A DNA stretch of 64,000 bases from Wolinella sp052170135. Its GTDB lineage: Bacteria > Campylobacterota > Campylobacteria > Campylobacterales > Helicobacteraceae. Below the pieces are notes generated by a model that was not told where the DNA came from, did no database searches, and saw only the letters and a program-made list of their open reading frames with translations. This document shows positions 1 through 7,843 of the stretch, piece by piece (position 1 is the first letter of the stretch; every line of letters begins with the position of its first letter). Position numbers and translations under genes: made by a program. The stretch covers positions 124,001 through 188,000 of the forward strand of contig JBQNBC010000002.1 of assembly GCA_052170135.1 (NCBI GenBank), written 5' to 3'.

Positions 1-907
1 TAATGAGCGTCTCAAGCTTAATCTTTTGTCGCTTTTTCTTTTTCTGTGGATGAGTTATTTTTTGTAGCGTCTCCTCTGGGATAAAAAATGTCCGCGAAAT
101 CCCACCAAAAGGTGTAAGAATCTCATCATAATCAACGATCTCACTATCAACCAAGGGACTTTTATCATCAAGCAGTGCGCGATTCTTGATGCGCTCATAC
201 TCATCGTCGCTAACTAAGTCAATTAGACTATTCATATCACGCAACACTTCATCGCTGCCTGCATATTCCTCTTTTAAAAGCGCGATAAAAATTGTGCGTT
301 CCTTCTCATTTAATCCATGTTCTTTAAAAAACCCCTCAAGCCCAGCTTCTTTGTCGGTTAGCTTTACACGCTCTTTAATACGCTCCTCAAGTAGCTTTAG
401 CTTATATTTTGTACGTCCAAGCGATGGAGAATCTTGAGTATGGCTCTGCTTTAGTAAATTTATTTTTCGCAATATATCGATTCTTAAAAACTGATCTTTT
501 AGATATTCCAAATGATCATCATACGCCACAAGCTCTGGTAAATCCATCTCTATTTCACCATCTTCAAGCAGCTTTAAAAAAGTAGAGCTAAGCGATATGG
601 AGCTATTTAAAAGCTCAAGAATCACAACCTCACTAAGCTTGATATGCAAAAAGCTATTTTGTATCACCCAGCCAAGCTCGAGTAGATTCTTGATATTTTT
701 CAAGAATCGAAGTTGCCCAAACTCCTCTTCTTCGTTCTCAAAAAGCACATTTAGCATATCAATAACAACCAACTCGTCATTTCCTTTTAAAAGCTCCAGC
801 ACCATGTGCCTAAGCATCATCGCTTCCACTTCGTTGCACTTTAAATGCGGAAAAATAACACTCTTGCTTATATCATCGGTTTTTATAAACTCAAAAAGAT
901 GCTTCAA
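1..907 (-). CDS. AAA-family ATPase, N-terminal part (gene runs off the window)
   Basis: An open frame of about 302 codons runs on the minus strand from a TTG at 907 to the window edge without a stop. The TTG overlaps the TGA of the upstream metal exporter (TTGA overlap), and an AAAGGA Shine-Dalgarno lies about 7 bases before it, so the two genes are translationally coupled. The visible protein begins KHLFEFIKTDD and is acidic and helical, ending in a basic stretch (PQKKKKRQKIK) and KLETLI. This resembles the N-terminal region of the Campylobacterota CDC48-like AAA ATPase (Cj0377 type, from memory). The ATPase domain itself with Walker motifs would lie beyond position 1 and is not seen. The assignment is therefore an inference; the existence of the coding frame is firm. 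Confidence 0.6.
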   Translation of the reverse strand, partial: MKHLFEFIKTDDISKSVIFPHLKCNEVEAMMLRHMVLELLKGNDELVVIDMLNVLFENEEEEFGQLRFLKNIKNLLELGWVIQNSFLHIKLSEVVILELLNSSISLSSTFLKLLEDGEIEMDLPELVAYDDHLEYLKDQFLRIDILRKINLLKQSHTQDSPSLGRTKYKLKLLEERIKERVKLTDKEAGLEGFFKEHGLNEKERTIFIALLKEEYAGSDEVLRDMNSLIDLVSDDEYERIKNRALLDDKSPLVDSEIVDYDEILTPFGGISRTFFIPEETLQKITHPQKKKKRQKIKLETLI

Positions 908-1788
908 ATATATTCCTTTACCCTAGAATCGTCATACGGATCGAGATGTGTCGTGATATTCCAACTAACAGTGGAATCAAGGGCGCGGATTCTCTCCTCT
1001 ATTTTATCTGAAATCGCATGCGCCTCAAATAGCGCATAATCGCGTCTAAAAACCAAATGCACATCGATAAATCTCACGCTCCCAGCCTCACGCGTGCGCA
1101 ATGCATGATAGCCGATGATCCCATGTGAAGAATCGAGAATCTCTCTAATCTTTCTCTCGCTCTCCTTGCTCATCGCCCTATCTAGTAGCGTATATATTCC
1201 ATCTTTAATAAGTGAAATCGCAGAATAGATGATATATATCGCTATCCCAGCACCAACAAGCGCATCAATAAAGTGTAATTCAATTACAAAAACAAGTAAC
1301 AATGAGACTAAAACCGTGCCATTACTCAATAAATCAACCTTATAATGGAGCAAATCAGCTCGAACGACCATGCTACCACTCATCTTTGCAACACGCGATA
1401 AAAATAGCACTAGAAAAAATGTCATGATAAACGATGTGCACATAACAGCAACAGCAGGCGCAACATGACTAATCTCCTTGCCATTATAAAGAGAATCAAA
1501 CGACTCATATATAATAAAGAATCCAGACATCGCGATAATTGTCCCTTCGATCACACTAGATAGAGCCTCAAGCTTTCCGCGTCCATAGTTAAACTTCGCA
1601 TCAGCTGGCTTTTCAGAACCATGTAGCGCAACGTAATTAAAAAGCGAAACCGCCAAATCCAAAATAGAATCCATAGCCGAAGCAAGTAACGCAACTGAGC
1701 CACTCACAAGCCCAACAGACAGTTTGATAAGGGCAAGAATCCCTGCGACAAAACTAGCTATAAGTGTCGCTTTCTTTTGTATTGTCAT
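904..1788 (-). CDS. Cation diffusion facilitator (CDF) metal exporter
   Basis: 294 residues, the usual CDF length. The family exports divalent metals (Zn, Fe, Mn, Co) across the inner membrane in exchange for protons. Two metal-ligand pairs typical of FieF/YiiP are visible: D40 and D44 in SAMDSILD of TM2, and H148 and D152 in HYKVD of TM5. Six membrane segments are followed by the cytoplasmic CDF dimerisation domain from about residue 205 (ferredoxin-like, with IDVHLVF and the ending DSRVKEYI). The ATG at 1788 has AAGGAAA about 8 bases upstream. The 3' end overlaps the start of the AAA ATPase gene. Which metal is carried cannot be read from the sequence. Confidence 0.9.
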   Translation of the reverse strand: MTIQKKATLIASFVAGILALIKLSVGLVSGSVALLASAMDSILDLAVSLFNYVALHGSEKPADAKFNYGRGKLEALSSVIEGTIIAMSGFFIIYESFDSLYNGKEISHVAPAVAVMCTSFIMTFFLVLFLSRVAKMSGSMVVRADLLHYKVDLLSNGTVLVSLLLVFVIELHFIDALVGAGIAIYIIYSAISLIKDGIYTLLDRAMSKESERKIREILDSSHGIIGYHALRTREAGSVRFIDVHLVFRRDYALFEAHAISDKIEERIRALDSTVSWNITTHLDPYDDSRVKEYI

Positions 1789-2221
1789 CTTTTTCCTTGG
1801 AGATTATCTATCATGATATTATCTAAGAATAGCGCATTAGACGAAGTTTTTTCTCATTTTTTACTACTGTTTACACAAAATCAGTTAATCTTTAAAGTAT
1901 TGGCTTGCACCATAGCGATGATACGATGCAAGGTAATCATATATGTGCTTGGCTGGATTCTTTCGATAGTTAGATTCTTAAGAATCATTAAAAAACAAAT
2001 CAAATCGACAAAATCTTAAAGCTACAAAATAATATAGGTATAAAATAGCAATTTTAGTCTCAAGTGGATAATTCAATTAAAACCAGCAGAAGAATCTACA
2101 ATATAGCAATGCGCTTTGAATACAGAAATGTGCAATATAGAGAAAATTTCTTAAATATTATATCTGGATACTACATTATAAAATTAGCGTTAATTTTTTA
2201 TTTTACAGAGTAAAAGAGAAG
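1789..2221. other. Intergenic region, AT-rich, no supported gene
   Basis: About 430 bases between the CDF exporter (its promoter must lie here) and the terminator of the small secreted protein. The one short plus-strand frame here has no good ribosome-binding site and an unremarkable hydrophobic, lysine-rich translation, so I do not call it. The only feature seen is a perfect 14-base palindrome at 1973-1986. Confidence 0.6.
1973..1986. repeat. 14-bp perfect palindrome made of two inverted AGAATC hexamers
   Basis: The sequence GATTCTTAAGAATC is its own reverse complement and consists of two facing copies of the hexamer AGAATC, which is strongly over-represented across the window. It lies in non-coding DNA with no T-run beside it, so it does not look like a terminator. 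Confidence 0.6.
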
Positions 2222-2254
2222 AAATAAAAGATCGCACCTTTGAAAGGGTGCGAT
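2222..2254 (-). terminator. Rho-independent terminator after the small secreted protein
   Basis: On the minus strand an 8-bp stem ATCGCACC/GGTGCGAT (2247-2254 with 2231-2238) closes a short loop and is followed by TCTTTTATTT. It lies directly after the stop codon at 2260. Confidence 0.85.
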
Positions 2255-2259
2255 TTAAA

Positions 2260-2595
2260 TTAGCAAGATGGGACATTACCGCTATCGCTAGCGTAATAGA
2301 TGCAGAAATCCATAAGATCTGGCATGATTTTCTTAAAGCTATCGCTCGCTAGAAACTCAGCTACATTTGGAAATTTCGCACTCATCTCTTTGATAAAACC
2401 AGCACCATCATCCGCAAATAGATTCTTCCATTCCTCCTGTGTATGAAGCGCGGCAAACTTATCACCCTTGATACCAGTCTGTTTAGACATGGTCTTTAGG
2501 TAGTATTTTTGACCCTTTACATGATCAGCAAGAGCTACTGTTGAACCCAAAGATAGTGCCAAAAATCCCGCAAGAACAAGCTTTGCAAGTCTCAT
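2260..2595 (-). CDS. Small secreted (periplasmic) protein, cytochrome-c-like but without a heme motif
   Basis: 111 residues from the ATG at 2595; AAGGATGG sits about 4-11 bases upstream, so I prefer this start over one 33 bases further upstream. A clear signal peptide (MRLAKLVLAGFLALSLGSTVALA) ends at about residue 23. The mature part begins DHVKGQKYY and has the Gly-x-x-Tyr-Tyr, FAALHTQEEW and DSGNVPSC elements I associate with a family of small Campylobacterota proteins sometimes annotated as cytochrome-like. There is no CxxCH, so it cannot bind heme c in the standard way. Only two Cys remain near the C-terminus (FCIYY and PSC), which may form a disulfide. It is monocistronic with its own terminator. 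Function unknown. Confidence 0.7.
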   Translation of the reverse strand: MRLAKLVLAGFLALSLGSTVALADHVKGQKYYLKTMSKQTGIKGDKFAALHTQEEWKNLFADDGAGFIKEMSAKFPNVAEFLASDSFKKIMPDLMDFCIYYASDSGNVPSC

Positions 2596-2882
2596 TTTCC
2601 ATCCTTTATGTATTGAAATACTAAGCAAGCAAATCGTATCAAAAGGTTTTTAAAAGTAAATTTAAAAAATAAATTCTTTTTATAACATAATCATTAATAA
2701 AATGCGAGAACTAAGTACTAAAAGCAGACTTGAGGCTCAATATTGGCAGATAAAACAAGAAAGAAACAGATAAAGACGGGCAATATACAAACAAAACATG
2801 AACCAGACAAAAGCTAAAAGAAGGAATCAAAAACAATTAACACGAGAGAGAGGTAAAAGCCCTACAGCTCTCGCACTCGTAG

Positions 2883-3056
2883 CTACTTACCGCAGCAGGC
2901 ACTCTCAACAAAGAATCTACGCTCTTTATGCTCGCCTTTTTTACCAACATTAAAGCTCTCAACTGGTCTGTGATAACCCATCACGCGTGTATAAACCATG
3001 CATTTTGTGCGCTTTTCCTCATGAAGAACCACACTATTTTTTGCTGGCACTGTCAT
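2883..3056 (-). CDS. Separate glycyl-radical segment of anaerobic ribonucleotide reductase (57 aa)
   Basis: A 57-residue ORF starting ATG at 3056 with AAAGGA about 6 bases upstream and ending TAG at 2883-2885. It contains TRVMGYHRPV around Gly27, followed by SFNVGKKGEHKERRFF. This is the glycyl-radical loop that normally closes the C-terminus of class III reductases (RVxGYxRPVxxxNxGKxxE pattern). The ORF lies 55 bases after the nrdD stop, in a different frame, with its own ribosome-binding site, so it is not a simple frameshifted tail. The large NrdD ORF upstream stops just after its zinc site and has no such loop. I infer that the two chains assemble, giving the radical Gly in trans, comparable in principle to GrcA/YfiD completing pyruvate formate-lyase. 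It ends SACCGK. Too short for standard ORF cut-offs. Confidence 0.8.
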   Translation of the reverse strand: MTVPAKNSVVLHEEKRTKCMVYTRVMGYHRPVESFNVGKKGEHKERRFFVESACCGK

Positions 3057-3111
3057 AGTAAATCCTTTATTAAAATTTTATAGATATTAATCAATTAGAC
3101 TTAATAGAACC

Positions 3112-5217
3112 TTAGCAGCTCGTTTTTGAAATCTCAAGCAACACTTCCTCATCGCATAACGGACAATATTCATGCTCGCCAGATAAATATCCATGCTTTG
3201 GACAAATACTAAATACCGGTGTAACCGTAATATACGGTAGTTTAAAGTTTGTAATGACCGTTTTTACTAGCTTGCGACATGCTTCTGGGCTTGAGATTCT
3301 CTCACGCATATATAGATGCAGCACTGTACCACCAGTATATTTACACTGTAGCTCATCTTGGAGCGCAAGCGCTTCAAATGGGTCATCAGTGTAGCTTGCT
3401 GGGAGTTGCGAGCTATTTGTGTAATAGATATTTTCACCACTACCAGCTTGTAAAATATCCAAGAATCGCTTCTTGTCCTCCTTAGCAAAGCGGTAAGTCG
3501 TACCCTCTGCTGGTGTTGCCTCAAGATTGTATAGATTCCCGCTTGTTTCCTGATAATCCCTTATTTTTTCACGCATAAACTCCAATATCTCGCACGCCAT
3601 CTCCATACCACTCGCAGTCGCTATACTCTCTACATCATCTGTGTAGTTTCGTATCATTTCATTAATTCCATTTACACCGATTGTTGAGAAGTGGTTATTA
3701 AAATTTGCCAAATATCGCTTTGTGTATGGATATAAACCTCTATCAAAAAGCTCATTCACAGTCTTTCGCTTCTTCTCTAGTGTGCTTTTTGATATATCCA
3801 TAAGCCGCACAAGCTCACTCATAAGCCCATCTCTATTGCCCTTAAAAAGGTATCCAAGTCGCGCCATGTTTATGGTTACCACACCAATACTTCCGGTCAT
3901 CTCGGCACTTCCAAAAAGTCCACCGCCACGCTTTAGTAGCTCTCGTAAATCAAGCTGTAAGCGACAGCACATACTCCGTACAGCATTTGGCTTATACGCC
4001 TCTGGATTCTCCACTAAATTCCCAGAAGAATCGCGCACATACTGACTGCCGATGAAGTTTTGGAAGTAACTACTGCCAATTTTTGCAGTATTTTCAAAAA
4101 GCAGATCAGTATTTTCTCCATACCAGTCAAAATCCTCAGTGATATTCACAGTAGGAATCGGAAACGTAAAAGGTTGCCCACTCCTATCACCCTCAGTCAT
4201 CACCTCATAATACGCTTTCACAATCTGCTTCATCTCTGGCAAAAAGTGCTTATAAGTCATCGATTCTAGTGATGTGGCACCACGTTTTATAGCTAGATTT
4301 AAAAGCTCAGAATTACCCACTACATCGCTAAAGAGGTGGCGATTCTCGCGCGTAGGAATCTGCTCTTTCAAATCCTCTGGCACGACCCAATCAATAGTTA
4401 TATTTGTAAAAGGACTTTGCCCCCAACGTGCAGGGACGTTTAGGTTGTAGATGAAGCTTTTTATAGACTTTTTAATCTCACTAAAAGTAAGCTGATCACG
4501 GAAAACATAAGGCGCAAGGTATGTATCAAAGCTACTAAATGCCTGTGCGCCAGCCCACTCACTCTGCAAGATTCCCAAAAAGTTTGCCATCTGTCCGAGC
4601 GCCTCACGGAAGTGCTTTGGAGGGTGCGATTCCACTCTTCCACGCACACCATTAAAGCCATCATTCAAAAGTGCACGCAAGCTCCACCCAGCACAATAGC
4701 CAGTAAGACAGTCAAGATCATGGATGTGTATATCACCGTTCCTGTGTGCATAACCCTCCTCGCGACTATATACCTTGTCCAGCCAATAGTTCGCGATGAG
4801 CTTGCCAGCGAGATTATTAACAAGTCCTGCATTCGAGTAGCCTGTATTTGCATTGGCATTAATTCGCCAATCCTCTTTGTTAATATACTCCTCGACACTC
4901 TGCGTTGAGTTGACATAAGTCGTATCATCGTTTAGTCCCGCTATGTGTTCGCGTTGCATTTTATGAAGAAATCGATAATTCATAAATGATTTCATCACAC
5001 CAAAATATCCAGATTTATACAGCTCCAACTCAATTCTATCTTGTATTACCTCGACGCTATCTAGCCCATCATTTTCGATTCCTTGCATGACTTTAGCAAA
5101 GATTTCGCCATCATAAGCAACACTAACACTACCAAATGCCTTTTTGATCGCATCCTCAATCTTAAATCCTTGAAACCGCTCTCTCCGTCCATCACGCTTT
5201 AAAATCATCTCAACCAT
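3112..5217 (-). CDS. nrdD: Anaerobic (class III) ribonucleoside-triphosphate reductase, large chain lacking the glycyl-radical loop
   Basis: 701 residues from the ATG at 5217, which overlaps the previous gene's stop (TGATG); a GTG one codon upstream is less likely. It reduces ribonucleoside triphosphates to dNTPs without oxygen. Residues 1-90 form an ATP-cone (LKRDGRRERF). The finger loop Cys pair is at about 416-418 (SMCCRLQ), followed by GGGLFGSAEMTGSIGVV. The C-terminal zinc site is CPKHGYLSGEHEYCPLC, with one ligand apparently His. The chain stops about 10 residues later, where homologues continue into the glycyl-radical loop; that loop is in the next small ORF. No NrdG activase (CxxxCxxC radical SAM) lies beside it; the upstream partner is instead a triple-CxxC protein. 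Identity is very sure. Confidence 0.95.
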   Translation of the reverse strand: MVEMILKRDGRRERFQGFKIEDAIKKAFGSVSVAYDGEIFAKVMQGIENDGLDSVEVIQDRIELELYKSGYFGVMKSFMNYRFLHKMQREHIAGLNDDTTYVNSTQSVEEYINKEDWRINANANTGYSNAGLVNNLAGKLIANYWLDKVYSREEGYAHRNGDIHIHDLDCLTGYCAGWSLRALLNDGFNGVRGRVESHPPKHFREALGQMANFLGILQSEWAGAQAFSSFDTYLAPYVFRDQLTFSEIKKSIKSFIYNLNVPARWGQSPFTNITIDWVVPEDLKEQIPTRENRHLFSDVVGNSELLNLAIKRGATSLESMTYKHFLPEMKQIVKAYYEVMTEGDRSGQPFTFPIPTVNITEDFDWYGENTDLLFENTAKIGSSYFQNFIGSQYVRDSSGNLVENPEAYKPNAVRSMCCRLQLDLRELLKRGGGLFGSAEMTGSIGVVTINMARLGYLFKGNRDGLMSELVRLMDISKSTLEKKRKTVNELFDRGLYPYTKRYLANFNNHFSTIGVNGINEMIRNYTDDVESIATASGMEMACEILEFMREKIRDYQETSGNLYNLEATPAEGTTYRFAKEDKKRFLDILQAGSGENIYYTNSSQLPASYTDDPFEALALQDELQCKYTGGTVLHLYMRERISSPEACRKLVKTVITNFKLPYITVTPVFSICPKHGYLSGEHEYCPLCDEEVLLEISKTSC

Positions 5218-5825
5218 CACTTCTCACTTTCACATTCTTTGCAAATTAATCTACTCTTTTGCGCACTAGTCACAAGCTTTAAAGAATCGCGCTCCATAAA
5301 GCATGCATCACAAATACCACTTTTTATCTCTATTATCGCTTTTTCTAGCTCCATAAACTCACGTTCAATCAAAGTCAAAACATCTCTTGCACTTGTCACA
5401 TCTAAAGACTCGCCAACAAGCTCTGAGCACATGCGACAAGGCTCAAGCGGTTTATCCCTAAAGAATCGAATATCAGAGCGACCAGAAATTGTCTTAAAGC
5501 TAAATAGATTCTCCATTGGCAAACTCGCCATATAGCGTACCATGATATGCCTATCTATAGCTACTCTCATCATCTCTTTACACCCAGCAAAATGATAGAG
5601 TGGTGCGCCATACCGCTGAAAGTCAAGGTCATTTCGCGCCACCTCATGCACAATCGCAGATGAGATAAAGCCATCTGGGAAATGGACAAAAAGCGCGCCC
5701 TTAGTCGGTATAAAATCCACCCACGATAGCTCAACACCAAAATCGTGAAACCTAGAACGTAAAAACTCTGATAAATTCTCCGTGTGCGCCTCTTTTATAC
5801 GCGCAATACTATCGATAAAAAACAT
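5217..5825 (-). CDS. Unknown protein with three CxxC pairs, coupled to nrdD
   Basis: 202 residues if started at the ATG at 5825, which overlaps the gmhA stop (TGATG) with AAAGAG just upstream; an ATG 36 bases earlier lacks a good ribosome-binding site. I do not recognise the family. The N-terminal two thirds contain FIPTKGALFVHFPDGF and HFAGCKEMMRV. The C-terminal third carries CxxC pairs at about 130/133 (CRMC), 172/175 (CDAC) and 195/198 (CKEC), with a helical acidic segment between the first two, suggesting a zinc-ribbon or iron-sulfur module. It is not NrdG: there is no CxxxCxxC. Its stop overlaps the nrdD start, so it is co-translated with nrdD and sits between heptose synthesis and nucleotide reduction genes. 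Any role with NrdD is inference from position. Confidence 0.75.
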   Translation of the reverse strand: MFFIDSIARIKEAHTENLSEFLRSRFHDFGVELSWVDFIPTKGALFVHFPDGFISSAIVHEVARNDLDFQRYGAPLYHFAGCKEMMRVAIDRHIMVRYMASLPMENLFSFKTISGRSDIRFFRDKPLEPCRMCSELVGESLDVTSARDVLTLIEREFMELEKAIIEIKSGICDACFMERDSLKLVTSAQKSRLICKECESEK

Positions 5826-6409
5826 CACTCTTTGGCTAGATTTTCCTCGATGATGTGGCAAATTATGTGCGCTAGCATAATGTGCATCTCCTGGATTCTT
5901 GGCGTATCATCACTTGGGACTACCAAATTATATTCGCAAGCTTCATGCATCTTTCCGCCATCTCGTCCGCTAAACCCAACACACACGCAGCCAATCTTCC
6001 GCCCCTCCTCAAGTCCTAAAAGTACATTTTGCGAATTGCCACTAGTTGATATCCCTACTAGCATATCACCTTCGCGTGCCAAAGCCTGAACCTGACGAGA
6101 AAACACTCGCTCATAGCCATAATCATTTCCTATTGCTGTTAGTGCTGATGTATCAGTGGTAAGCGCAATGGCCGGCAGTCCAAGTCGCTCCTTTTTGTAT
6201 CGCCCTGTTAACTCTGCTGCGATATGTTGCGCATCAGCAGCACTTCCGCCATTGCCAAAAAGGAGAATCTTGCCACCATGTTTAAGGCACTCCACCGCCT
6301 CATATGCCACTACTTCTACAAGCGGTGCAAGTTCATGTAAAATCCTATTTGTCACACTTATATGCGCCTTTATCTCCTGCTGAATAAAATTTAAGCTCTC
6401 TATACTCAT
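5825..6409 (-). CDS. gmhA: Sedoheptulose-7-phosphate isomerase (phosphoheptose isomerase)
   Basis: 194 residues, the family's normal size. It converts sedoheptulose 7-phosphate to D-glycero-D-manno-heptose 7-phosphate, the first step of ADP-heptose synthesis for the LPS/LOS inner core, in the cytosol. The SIS-domain signature LFGNGGSAADAQHIAAEL (residues about 50-67) contains the phosphate-binding Ser and the zinc-ligand His, and GISTSGNSQNV is the second sugar-phosphate loop. The ATG at 6409 has AAGGAT about 8 bases upstream, right after hldE. The set gmhB, hldD, hldE, gmhA is complete here and transcribed in that order, as in H. pylori. Confidence 0.95.
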   Translation of the reverse strand: MSIESLNFIQQEIKAHISVTNRILHELAPLVEVVAYEAVECLKHGGKILLFGNGGSAADAQHIAAELTGRYKKERLGLPAIALTTDTSALTAIGNDYGYERVFSRQVQALAREGDMLVGISTSGNSQNVLLGLEEGRKIGCVCVGFSGRDGGKMHEACEYNLVVPSDDTPRIQEMHIMLAHIICHIIEENLAKE

Positions 6410-6412
6410 TGC

Positions 6413-7843
6413 TTATCCTTTGATCTTTTTTACCACTGCACTTGTACTATGCCCTTCTAAAAACTCAATCAAATGCACCTCTTTGGCTATCTCACTACCT
6501 ACCACCTCTTTTCCTGCATAATCACCACCTTTCACCAAAACATCCGGGCGTATTGCCTTAATTAGCTCCAAAGGCGTATCCTCATCAAAAATCACAACAT
6601 AATCTACAGATTCTAAAGCAGCTAGGACAAAAGCGCGATCATCTTGTGAATTTATTGGGCGACTACTTCCTTTTAGATTCTTAACCGAAGAATCGCTATT
6701 AAGCCCAACAATCAGACAATCACCATATGCACTTGCCTTTTGTAGATATTGCACATGCCCAGCATGTAAGATATCAAAACAACCATTTGTAAAGACAATT
6801 TTTCGCCCTAGATTCCGCATTGCCTCTGCGATTCTTACAATCGAGTCTCGCTGCAGGATTCTCTCTTCGCTACCACTTTGATGAATGGTATGCAAATACT
6901 CAGCTATCTCACTGTGCGTAGCTGTAGCACTCCCTATCTTGCCGACTACTACAGCAGCAGCTGCATTTGCAAATAACGCACATTCCCTAAGTGGAATCGC
7001 GAGCGCAAGCCCATAAGCAAGCGAGGCGATGACAGTGTCGCCAGCACCGGTTACATCATATACCTCGCGCGCTATAGTCGGGATTTGCTCTATTTCGCGA
7101 TCCATAATGCCTATTCCATCTTCACTTAAAGTAATCAAAGAGTATTCAAGCTCGCACATCTCCTTAAGCTTCCTTAGCGCAGCCTCTAAGCTTAAAGAAT
7201 CGCAAATCTCAATCCCACTCGCCTCTTTCGCCTCCTTTTTATTTGGTGTGAGCAATGTAGCGCCACGATATTTTGAGTAGTCGCGCCCTTTTGGATCGAT
7301 AAGGACTGGCTTCTTCGCAGCTCTAGCACGCCTTATCGCCTCTTGGCATAGACGTGATGTAAGCACGCCCTTGCCGTAGTCTGAAAGCACCAGCGCATCT
7401 ATATTTTGGAGATTCTCATCTATATATTTTATTAGGAGTTCCTCAGACTCCTCGCTTATATCCACACGACTCTCCCAATCAACCCGCACTACCTGCTGAT
7501 GCGATGCGATAACGCGACTCTTTTTCGTTGTCGCACGCCCATGTTGCACCACCACACCAGCTGTAACCACACCCAATTCCCGCAATAATCCAACCAATTC
7601 CAAGCCAACACCATCATCGCCCACTACACCGCATGGCAACGCTATCACATCAAGCGAGACTAGATTGTGTATGACGTTACATGCGCCACCTAGTCGCCGA
7701 CTCTCACGCTTCACGTCAATCACCTGCACTGGTGCTTCAGGCGAGATTCTTTCGCATTCACCCCAGATATAGTGATCGATCATCAAATCACCGACAACAA
7801 GAATCCGTGGTTTTTTAGAAGGATTCCCAAAGCTAGTTAGCAT
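6413..7843 (-). CDS. hldE: Bifunctional heptose 7-phosphate kinase / heptose 1-phosphate adenylyltransferase
   Basis: 476 residues, the full bifunctional length. Residues about 10-320 are a ribokinase-type (PfkB) kinase with ILVVGDLMIDHYIWG at the start and the catalytic DVTGAGDTVIA near 260; it makes heptose 1,7-bisphosphate. Residues about 340-476 are a nucleotidyltransferase with the CTP-transferase-type motif FTNGCFDILHAGHVQYL; it makes ADP-D,D-heptose. The ATG at 7843 overlaps the hldD 3' end by 7 bases. Both domains look intact. In this group ADP-heptose and heptose bisphosphate are also innate-immune (ALPK1/TIFA) ligands, by established knowledge of the pathway. Confidence 0.96.
   Translation of the reverse strand: MLTSFGNPSKKPRILVVGDLMIDHYIWGECERISPEAPVQVIDVKRESRRLGGACNVIHNLVSLDVIALPCGVVGDDGVGLELVGLLRELGVVTAGVVVQHGRATTKKSRVIASHQQVVRVDWESRVDISEESEELLIKYIDENLQNIDALVLSDYGKGVLTSRLCQEAIRRARAAKKPVLIDPKGRDYSKYRGATLLTPNKKEAKEASGIEICDSLSLEAALRKLKEMCELEYSLITLSEDGIGIMDREIEQIPTIAREVYDVTGAGDTVIASLAYGLALAIPLRECALFANAAAAVVVGKIGSATATHSEIAEYLHTIHQSGSEERILQRDSIVRIAEAMRNLGRKIVFTNGCFDILHAGHVQYLQKASAYGDCLIVGLNSDSSVKNLKGSSRPINSQDDRAFVLAALESVDYVVIFDEDTPLELIKAIRPDVLVKGGDYAGKEVVGSEIAKEVHLIEFLEGHSTSAVVKKIKG

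Noticed and set aside
186..926. Serine- and phenylalanine-rich plus-strand frames
   Set aside because: They are antisense shadows of the AAA ATPase gene on the minus strand, which has a ribosome-binding site and a coherent translation.
1777..2019. 80-codon plus-strand frame after the CDF exporter
   Set aside because: No good ribosome-binding site, overlaps the exporter's start, translation looks like AT-rich noise.
2883..3114. Split of nrdD as a simple frameshift or sequencing error
   Set aside because: The two ORFs are separated by 55 bases with a stop codon, a separate ribosome-binding site and an ATG at the expected place; one indel would not join them cleanly.
5217..5825. Triple-CxxC gene as NrdG activase
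   Set aside because: No CxxxCxxC radical SAM motif and no GGEP-like segment; only CxxC pairs.
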